From Pseudomonadales bacterium (GTDB lineage Bacteria; Pseudomonadota; Gammaproteobacteria; Pseudomonadales; Pseudohongiellaceae): 59,198 bases of DNA. The DNA is taken from contig JALEHB010000157.1 in assembly GCA_022763285.1 (NCBI GenBank), forward strand, positions 1 through 59,198, in the 5' to 3' direction. Of this stretch, positions 52,893 through 59,198 are shown piece after piece. The position numbers and the translations under genes were made by a program. Numbering within the stretch: position 1 is the first letter of the stretch; each line of letters starts with the position of its first letter. The notes below the pieces were generated by a model that searched no databases, was not told the origin of the DNA, and saw nothing but the letters and a program-made list of their open reading frames with translations.

Positions 52893-54521
52893 TTAACGAA
52901 GCGAAGCACCCTGGGCAGCAGCACCTGAAGCAGCGGCAGAAGGCAGGAATTGTCGGTAATTCTGCAGCTCCCCACTCAGGCCGGGTTGGCGAACCACCAC
53001 CGGGCGGATGAAAATAATCAATTCGGTCTTGATTTTGTTGTCGTCCCGATAATTGAACAGATTGCCAAGTACCGGTACCCGATTCAAGCCCGGCAATCCC
53101 GCCACATCGGAATCCACCGTATCCTGCATCAACCCGCCCAGTACCGCGATTTCTCCGCTGTCTACTGTCAATATTGATTCAATTTCCCGGATCTGGATCT
53201 CAGGTATGGAATTGACCACCTGGGCGTCAGCCAGGGCCGGATTGGGGTCATCCACGAAACGGATTATGCGGGAGATGGTTGGCCTGACATTCAGGGTAAC
53301 CTGATCCGACTCACTGATTTGTGGAGTTACGGCCATGGTAAAGCCCACCGGAACCGTATGCACTTCACTGGTATAGGTTGGCGGAATTGCCGGACTGGTG
53401 GCTGTCGCCGGAAAGCCTGCTTCTACGTCAATGGTGAAATAAATTTTGCTGTCTACTACCCGCAGCATGGCAGTCTGGTTATTCAGAGCCATCAGACGGG
53501 GGCTGGACAAAACCTGGGTATCACCAAACTGCGACAACAGGCTGATGGTGGCATTAACCGCATCAGGACCTGCGCTTTTGTCGATTGTGAGCACATTGGT
53601 GGGGGCAGTATCGAGATTGAGGCCGGTCAGTTCCTGACTGAAACTGATCTGGCCGCTGTCGCGAGCCAGCATCGCCCAATCCACACCGGACTGGAAGCGA
53701 TCGCTGAGATTCACTTCTACCACGGTTGCTTCGATCATCACCTGATACAAAGCCCTGGTGCGAACCGACTCAATAAACTCGAACACTTCTTCATGCTGTC
53801 TAGCTGTGGCGCGCACAGTCACCAACCCCGTTTCCGGACTGACCACGACGGGGCTTGGCTCACCCTCTTCTGTTGCACTGCCAATAATTGAAATCAGGTT
53901 TGCTTCCAGGGTTTCCCAGAACTGGTTACTGGTGGCCTGATTCAGCACCGTGGTTGAATTATTGGCTTCAGCCGAGCCGGAGTCGCTGCCAACGCCATTG
54001 GAGACAGCAGAAGATACGCTCACCGCCGATGAAGAATTTCGCGCCACATTCACATAATCAATGCTATAGCTGCGCAGCTCCGGCTGATCCGGTTGCACCA
54101 CCAGATAATCATTGCCTTCGAATGACCAGCGAATTTCCACTTGCCTGGCGATTCGCTCCAGAATCTGGGGCAAGGTCTGGTCAATGGCATTGATGCTGAC
54201 CGAACCACTGATGGCCGAGTGCACGTCAACATTGATATTTGCATCGCGGGCCATGGCAAACAGCAGTTCCCGAACTGGCACGTCCTGCACTACAACTGAA
54301 TACAGTTCCAGAGGCGCCTCCGGCTGCGGCGGCGTCACCACCGGCAAATCACGCACAATATCAGGAATGTCCTGATTGGTGCGCGGCGCTTCGTCCTGAT
54401 TCATATGCCGGCCCTGCAATTCGAAATCCGGCTGCTCAGTCGGCGGGGGCAGTGAATCACAGGCCGCCATGAAACTGGCCACCAGCATCCCCGCCAGAAA
54501 TCTTGTTGCATTCAATTGCAT
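52893..54521 (-). CDS. Outer-membrane secretin, MshL/PilQ family, lipoprotein
   Basis: A 542-residue secretin. GGAG lies 7 bp before the ATG at 54521, which gives a lipoprotein signal ending FMAAC; an upstream frame to 54572 is not needed. The N-terminal STN-like domain is followed by a KH-like N1 region, and the C-terminal beta-barrel part shows VLSSPRLMALNNQTAMLRV, VGFTMAVTPQI and GEIAVLGGLMQD, all secretin hallmarks. It forms the pilus exit pore. It lies 4 bp after the MshM-like gene. Confidence 0.93.
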   Translation of the reverse strand: MQLNATRFLAGMLVASFMAACDSLPPPTEQPDFELQGRHMNQDEAPRTNQDIPDIVRDLPVVTPPQPEAPLELYSVVVQDVPVRELLFAMARDANINVDVHSAISGSVSINAIDQTLPQILERIARQVEIRWSFEGNDYLVVQPDQPELRSYSIDYVNVARNSSSAVSVSSAVSNGVGSDSGSAEANNSTTVLNQATSNQFWETLEANLISIIGSATEEGEPSPVVVSPETGLVTVRATARQHEEVFEFIESVRTRALYQVMIEATVVEVNLSDRFQSGVDWAMLARDSGQISFSQELTGLNLDTAPTNVLTIDKSAGPDAVNATISLLSQFGDTQVLSSPRLMALNNQTAMLRVVDSKIYFTIDVEAGFPATATSPAIPPTYTSEVHTVPVGFTMAVTPQISESDQVTLNVRPTISRIIRFVDDPNPALADAQVVNSIPEIQIREIESILTVDSGEIAVLGGLMQDTVDSDVAGLPGLNRVPVLGNLFNYRDDNKIKTELIIFIRPVVVRQPGLSGELQNYRQFLPSAAASGAAAQGASLR

Positions 54522-54525
54522 AGAA

Positions 54526-56085
54526 TTACTCCGGAATGAAAGCTGCAACGCTTGAATTGATATTGCATTCAACCGTGCTCATGTTTTGCACGAAGGGCCG
54601 GTAATCCTGTATCGGCGCTGGCAATGATTCGATATAGGCCTGGGCCAGGCTGACCCCGGCGAAATTCTTGTGTTTGACTGTCCAGTAGCTGCGATTGCCT
54701 TCGCTTGACATGCAGAAATAGGATTCTTCCAGCAAACCGGAAGCCTGCAGTTCCTCAAGAAAACGTTCGGCGAACTCCAGATTCCCCAATTCGCCGGACA
54801 TAAACTGAATGGTATAGGCCTCGGGGTTGGCCGCACGCAGCCACTCGATAGAGGCCAGCAGTCGCTGCTGGGTCAATGTGTCGAAACCTGACTGGGCCGG
54901 CTTCAGAGCAGTTGGCGAGGTTTGTTCCACCGCCTGTTTTTCTGGCAGTAGCGCAGCAGTCATGTCCGCCTGTTCCTGCGGCTCAGCAGTTTGCGGCATT
55001 GGCTCGGCAGCCGGCGGCCAGCTATTGGCAGCAAGGGCCAGGGGAGATTCCTTGCTTGCCACCATGGCTGGCAATGAGGAATCAGACCCGGTCGCAGTCG
55101 GCATTATGGAATAATCAGTCTGCCCGGCCACACCAACACTGCCCGGCCACAGCACAAAGGCGAGCACTGCGACTGCTGTCAGCACCGCTGCACCAGCCAG
55201 ACGTGCCGGCCAGAACAGTGCTTTCATCAGTGCTGAGGAATAGTCGCTGTCGCGGATCGCGGCACTGACATGTCGCAGCTTCACCACTGGCGGCACATCC
55301 GGACTCAGGTTCTCCGGTGACTCCAGGACATTATCGGCAAATGCTGCCAGCAAGGCCTTGTCCGCCAGAATATTAATGCGCCGGGTAAGACCCCGCGATA
55401 CTTTTGCAATCAACCATTCAGCCGAGGCTGTAAACAGATGGGGACAGGGACAGCCGGCGGCCCCGAGGCGAAAGCGGATATAGGCCCGGGTTGCCTCGAC
55501 ATCCAGGGGCGACAGATAGAAACTGTGGGTAATACGTTCGCGCAATTGGCGAATATGTCTGGCACTGAGGTTTTTATCCAGTTCAGGCTGACCAAACAGA
55601 ATGATCTGCATCAGCTTGTCGCGATGGGTCTCGAGATTACTGAACAGGCGAATTTCCTCGAGGGTCTCGACCGGCATGCCCTGGGCTTCCTCGATAATCA
55701 CCAGCACCTTGCGATTGGCGGCATGCTGTTTCAGCAAATAATTTTGTAGTTGCTGCATCACCAGCAATTTGGAAGTGTCCCGCCGCACCAGCAGTTTCAG
55801 CTCGAAGGCGATGGCATAGAGGATATCATCCGGGGAAAGATTGGGATTGGCCAGATAAACCACCTCGGTGGATTCCGGCAATTGCTCTTCCAGCATGCGG
55901 CAGAGCATGGTCTTGCCGCTGCCCACTTCACCCACAACCTTGAGAATGCCTTCGCCGGATTCGATGGCATACAGCATGGCATCCAGCACCACACCACGGC
56001 CCTCGGCGCCGCCGGAAAAAAACAGTGAAGTATCTGGTGTAATGCGAAACGGATGCCGCTGCAATCCAAAATAATCCAGATACAT
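54526..56085 (-). CDS. ExeA/MshM-like AAA+ ATPase with a C-terminal SPOR-like domain
   Basis: A 519-residue protein that opens the operon. The start MYLDYFGLQRHPFRITPD is the ExeA/GspA/MshM signature. The AAA+ domain has Walker A GEVGSGKT (52-59), Walker B VLVIIEEAQ and a sensor region. A membrane helix at about 300-316 is followed by an Ala/Pro/Glu linker and a SPOR-like C-terminal domain (YTIQFMSGEL to the end) that may bind peptidoglycan, helping the secretin through the wall. AGGAG precedes the ATG. Confidence 0.9.
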   Translation of the reverse strand: MYLDYFGLQRHPFRITPDTSLFFSGGAEGRGVVLDAMLYAIESGEGILKVVGEVGSGKTMLCRMLEEQLPESTEVVYLANPNLSPDDILYAIAFELKLLVRRDTSKLLVMQQLQNYLLKQHAANRKVLVIIEEAQGMPVETLEEIRLFSNLETHRDKLMQIILFGQPELDKNLSARHIRQLRERITHSFYLSPLDVEATRAYIRFRLGAAGCPCPHLFTASAEWLIAKVSRGLTRRINILADKALLAAFADNVLESPENLSPDVPPVVKLRHVSAAIRDSDYSSALMKALFWPARLAGAAVLTAVAVLAFVLWPGSVGVAGQTDYSIMPTATGSDSSLPAMVASKESPLALAANSWPPAAEPMPQTAEPQEQADMTAALLPEKQAVEQTSPTALKPAQSGFDTLTQQRLLASIEWLRAANPEAYTIQFMSGELGNLEFAERFLEELQASGLLEESYFCMSSEGNRSYWTVKHKNFAGVSLAQAYIESLPAPIQDYRPFVQNMSTVECNINSSVAAFIPE

Positions 56086-56275
56086 TGATTTCTCCTGATT
56101 CCATTAACAGGCTGCCGGACAAATCGGCAAGCCAGCACAAGGGCCTGGGGGTAAACCAGTTCTAGTCAGTTGTATCGGTCCGAAACCAGAGAAATTGATG
56201 GCTGGAGGGGAATAAGCGGGTAAATAAGAGGGCCTGTCTGGCTAAAAGGCAGCCGGTTTCACACAAGCGGCCTTT

Positions 56276-56935
56276 TCAGCGCGCCTCACCCACTTCAAAA
56301 TCGCTCAGGACCTGCTCTTCGGCCGCTGCGGCCTGGCGCCATCGCATCAGGGAAGGGTCTTCCAGCATGAACTGGAAGTAATCGTCGGCTTCAGGCCCCA
56401 GCTCAGCGCCATAGCTGTAAAAGCGCATCACCACCGGCGCATACATGCAGTCGGCCAGAGAGAATTTGCCAAACAGATAATCGCCACGATCCACAAAGCG
56501 GCGCCGGGCCTGGGTCCAGAGGGCATCGATACGGCGGATATCCTGTTCCACCGCCGCCGAAAAGCTCACTTGTTTGCGGGCCCGGCAATTCATTGGTAAT
56601 TCGCTGCGCAAAGCCATAAACCCGGCATGCATCTCACTGCAGAACGAACGGCACAGGGCCCGGGCTTCACGTCCCACTGGCAGAGCCCTGTTGTCCAGAT
56701 ATTGCTCGTTGAGGTATTCGCAAATCGCCAGAGACTCCCAGACGGTCAACTCCTCGTCGATCAGTACCGGCACTTTCAGACTGGGGGAGTAGCGGGCCAG
56801 CTCTTTTTTATAATTGTCGGTGAACAATTTAATGCTGATTTCCCGAAACGGGATTTCGAAATGATTCAGCAACATCCAGGCACGCAGCGACCAGGATGAA
56901 TAATTTTTACTGCCTATGACCAGTTGCAGACTCAT
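56276..56935 (-). CDS. Glutathione S-transferase family protein
   Basis: A 219-residue GST. The start is the ATG at 56935, 5 bp after GGAG; a GTG two codons earlier is less likely. The N terminus IGSKNYSSWSLRAW has the Ser of the YSSWSLR motif typical of this subgroup (zeta/maleylacetoacetate isomerase-like relatives), then SLKVPVLIDEELTVWESLAICEYL. The C-terminal box FGKFSLADCMYAPVV is present. The substrate is unknown. Confidence 0.9.
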   Translation of the reverse strand: MSLQLVIGSKNYSSWSLRAWMLLNHFEIPFREISIKLFTDNYKKELARYSPSLKVPVLIDEELTVWESLAICEYLNEQYLDNRALPVGREARALCRSFCSEMHAGFMALRSELPMNCRARKQVSFSAAVEQDIRRIDALWTQARRRFVDRGDYLFGKFSLADCMYAPVVMRFYSYGAELGPEADDYFQFMLEDPSLMRWRQAAAAEEQVLSDFEVGEAR

Positions 56936-56941
56936 TGCCAC

Positions 56942-57279
56942 TCCGCGACGACGAAAAAACGGGAGGCGCCACTATAGCGGATTAACCCCCGCTTGGCACC
57001 TTCGCCGGCAGCTTGCTGCCCACACCCCACACCTCTGCTATCTATCTGTTTTTATTAAATTTATTAACGTCCAGTCAGACAAGATTGCGAATAGACAAAG
57101 CCCGGGGCATAGGGTAGCCTCTAGACTGTATCTGACCGGGTACAGCCGGTCTTGCAAGTCCATTATGGATGCTGTAACTGATTGATTTGCAAGGCTTTTG
57201 AGGGGGCTGAGTTGATCAGGGCCAACCCGGAAGGAGCAGATAAAACCAATAAGAATCTTTTTCATCAGCGAGGCATAAA
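56942..57279 (+). promoter_or_regulatory. 338-bp leader and promoter region of the PQQ dehydrogenase gene
   Basis: No gene is recognised. An A/T-rich patch at 57049-57068 could hold the promoter. Downstream, GACCGG-GTACAG-CCGGTC forms a hairpin at 57134-57151, and CTTGCAA (57151-57157) pairs with TTGCAAG (57187-57193). A purine-rich stretch precedes the coding start, and GAGG lies 6 bp before the ATG. The long leader could be regulatory, but no known riboswitch class fits. Confidence 0.35.
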
Positions 57280-59198
57280 ATGATAAGAAAAGATGCTGTC
57301 TTGAAACGCCTCAGATCTTCGGCCTTGATTGGCCTGGTGATGAGTATCTCCGGAGGCCTGGTGGCCCAGGACACGGTCGAATGGACCACCCTGGGAAATG
57401 ACTTTGCGCATACCCGCTATTCCCCCGCTTCTGAAATCACCATTGATAACTTCGAAGATCTGGAAGTCGCCTGGGAATGGAGTGGCGCCAGCCTTGGTGC
57501 TGTCAGCGGACGCTCAACCCCCAGCTACATCAACGGAACCCTCTATACGGTTGCCGGCCCGCGCCGAAACGTGGTGGCAATCGACCCCAAGACCGGCGAA
57601 ACAATCTGGTCCTACCGTCTGCCCAATACTCCCCGCTGGGAATATTCCATGCGCGCCGACTACGGCAAGGGTGTTGGCTATGCGGAAATCGATGGCCAGG
57701 AAATCATTTACATGATTACTCCCGGTTTTTTCCTGATCGCCCTGGACGCCCAGACTGGCGCTCCCCTCAAGGATTTTGGACGCCCGGTGCCCATCGACGG
57801 TTTCCCGGAAACCGGTGTTGTGGATCTGCTGGCCGATCTTGGCCATCCCTATGACCCCTATGAAGGTATCCCGCTGGAAACCGGCTATATCACCGGTTCA
57901 TCACCACCGATTGTAGTGAACAACACCATTGTTGTCGGCAACTCGGCAGAGCAGGGTTACAATCAGGCTCGTATCGAGAACGTGCCAGGTGACATTCTTG
58001 GTTATGATGCCCGCAGTGGTGAGTTCAAGTGGAAATTCAATGTTATTCCACGCCCTGGTGAGTATGGTCATGAGACCTGGGAGAACGATGCCTGGCAGTG
58101 GACCGGTGACGTGTCTTCCTGGGCTCCGATTTCTGCCGATGTTGAGAATGATCTGGTATTCATTCCCACCAATGGCGCCACCATCGACTACTACGGTGGT
58201 TTCCGTCCTGGTGACAACCTCTTTGGCACCAGTGTGATCGCCCTGCGCGCCAGCACTGGTGAGAGAGCCTGGCATTACCAGACCGTCAAACACGATATCT
58301 GGAACTACGACAACCCGATGGCACCCATCGTCATGGACCTGAATATCCCGGGTCAGGGCGTGGTGCCAGCGGTGGCCCAGGTCACCAAGCAAAGCATGGT
58401 ATACACCTGGAACCGCCTGACCGGTGAACCGGTGTGGCCGTTTGAAGAGCGCGAGGTACCGGCGTCCATAGTACCGGGTGAAGTACTGTCTCCAACCCAG
58501 CCCTTCCCCACCAAGCCGGCACCGTTTGACATGCAGGGAGTCTCTCCTGATGACCTGGTGGACTGGACTCCGGAATTGCATCAACAGGCTATCCAGGCCT
58601 TCGCCGATTACCAGATGGGCCCGCTATTCAACCCGCCCATCCATCGGGACAATCCACTCGGCAAGCGTTCTGCCATGATCTGCCCCGGTGGTGGCGGTGG
58701 TGCCAATATCACTGCACCGGCTGTGGCTGATCCCACTACCGGCATGCTGTATGTGTCTTCACAGTCAGCCTGTTCAGCAGTGCAACTGGTCCCGGGTGAG
58801 GAAGCAGACACCCAGTATGAAAAGCCAACCGGCACGACTTTCGCCCGTTATGCCAATGGCCCGGGTGGCGGTGCGCCGCGGCATCCTGCCGGCATTCCGC
58901 TGTACAAGCCGCCTTACAGCCGTATCACCGCCATCGATATGAACACCGGTGATCACGCCTGGATGATTCCTACCGGCAACACACCGGATCGGGTTCTGAA
59001 TAACCCGGCTGTTCAGGGTCTGGACATCGGCAACACCGGTTCAGGCAACCTGGTGCCCATGACCATCACGCCCAACATGCTGGTCTATTCCGACACCGAA
59101 TCCGACGGCACTCCCATGCTGTATGCCGTCAACAAGGCTACCGGAGAAACTGAAGCCGCCATCGAAGTCCCTGCTCGCAGCCGCTATGGCATGAGCAC
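57280..59198 (+). CDS. PQQ-dependent quinoprotein dehydrogenase, 3' truncated
   Basis: The frame runs from the ATG at 57280 to the window edge (639 codons) without a stop. A signal peptide ends LVAQD. The mature part is a beta-propeller of the membrane-type or soluble PQQ dehydrogenase family: WTTLGNDFAHTRYSP opens the first blade, ID..TGE.IWSYR and LDAQTGAPL are tryptophan-docking repeats, and KHDIWNYDNPM contains the Asp-x-Trp typical of the glucose/alcohol dehydrogenase active-site region. It probably oxidises an alcohol or sugar in the periplasm with PQQ and Ca2+ or a lanthanide. The missing end could carry a cytochrome c domain. Confidence 0.9.
   Translation, partial: MIRKDAVLKRLRSSALIGLVMSISGGLVAQDTVEWTTLGNDFAHTRYSPASEITIDNFEDLEVAWEWSGASLGAVSGRSTPSYINGTLYTVAGPRRNVVAIDPKTGETIWSYRLPNTPRWEYSMRADYGKGVGYAEIDGQEIIYMITPGFFLIALDAQTGAPLKDFGRPVPIDGFPETGVVDLLADLGHPYDPYEGIPLETGYITGSSPPIVVNNTIVVGNSAEQGYNQARIENVPGDILGYDARSGEFKWKFNVIPRPGEYGHETWENDAWQWTGDVSSWAPISADVENDLVFIPTNGATIDYYGGFRPGDNLFGTSVIALRASTGERAWHYQTVKHDIWNYDNPMAPIVMDLNIPGQGVVPAVAQVTKQSMVYTWNRLTGEPVWPFEEREVPASIVPGEVLSPTQPFPTKPAPFDMQGVSPDDLVDWTPELHQQAIQAFADYQMGPLFNPPIHRDNPLGKRSAMICPGGGGGANITAPAVADPTTGMLYVSSQSACSAVQLVPGEEADTQYEKPTGTTFARYANGPGGGAPRHPAGIPLYKPPYSRITAIDMNTGDHAWMIPTGNTPDRVLNNPAVQGLDIGNTGSGNLVPMTITPNMLVYSDTESDGTPMLYAVNKATGETEAAIEVPARSRYGMS

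Noticed and set aside
57085-57160. Cyclic di-GMP (GEMM) riboswitch suggested by GACAAAGCC and ACAGCCGG
   Set aside because: The upstream GGCAAACC and GNRA-loop parts are absent and the spacing does not fit.
57200-57240. TPP riboswitch suggested by GGGGCTGAG near the start
   Set aside because: The required CTGAGA and ACCTGATCTGG-type core elements are not present.
57901-58584. Minus-strand open frame of 227 codons at the window end
   Set aside because: It is antisense to the PQQ dehydrogenase frame, whose propeller repeats are clear.
1-59198. CRISPR arrays, tRNA or rRNA genes, insertion sequences, prophage genes
   Set aside because: I saw no spaced repeat array, no rRNA-like or tRNA cloverleaf sequence, and no transposase, integrase or phage structural gene.

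Overview
The window looks like a chromosomal segment from a gammaproteobacterium, probably a free-living aerobic, possibly marine, heterotroph. The reasons are an MSHA-type pilus biogenesis operon, gammaproteobacterial-looking housekeeping enzymes, many exported c-type cytochromes and dehydrogenases, and dense gene packing on both strands. This placement is inference from gene content; no rRNA or tRNA gene is present to fix it. I see no IS element, prophage, integrase or CRISPR array.

Region by region. 0-20 kb is mixed metabolism: a truncated heme/copper monooxygenase-like protein, an exported gamma-glutamyltransferase, a periplasmic cysteine phosphatase, a HAD phosphatase, a Tat-exported amidohydrolase, lipoproteins, an ACT-domain protein, a glutathione transferase, a formyltransferase, a CBS-pair protein, a ModF-like double ATPase, a PhyH oxygenase, esterases, a small cytochrome c, an SDR reductase, GAPDH, an exported metallophosphoesterase and two methyltransferases. 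20.8-26 kb carries a second glutathione transferase, an exported TPR protein, a SoxC/SorA-like sulfite dehydrogenase with its cytochrome c, and a split YeeE/YedE transporter, which together suggest inorganic sulfur handling. 26-31 kb has a 2-oxoglutarate oxygenase, then a minus-strand cluster of a SelW-like selenoprotein, uridine kinase and nucleoside transporter, then argD. 31-40.8 kb holds an MHS-family transporter, small membrane and exported proteins, an NhaC antiporter, the divergent glycerol genes glpD and glpK, a histidine phosphatase and a divergent signal peptidase II paralog.

40.8-56.1 kb is one long minus-strand operon for an MSHA-like type IV pilus. Its order of transcription is ExeA/MshM ATPase, secretin MshL, TPR protein MshN, ATPase MshE, platform protein MshG, fused PilM/PilN-like protein, PilO-like protein, a periplasmic protein, two minor prepilins, a response regulator, a histidine kinase and a pilin, closed by a strong terminator. 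The two-component pair sits inside the pilin gene block. After a third glutathione transferase and a long leader, the window ends inside a PQQ-dependent dehydrogenase.

The most notable item is a 75-residue gene at 28838-29065 (minus) with an in-frame TGA placed exactly at the second redox position of a CxxU motif. A six-base-pair hairpin with a G in its loop begins 15 nt after the TGA, as expected for a bacterial SECIS. A conventional gene caller would miss it. A second unexplained structure is a set of nested and mutually exclusive inverted repeats leading into a terminator at 14192-14312.
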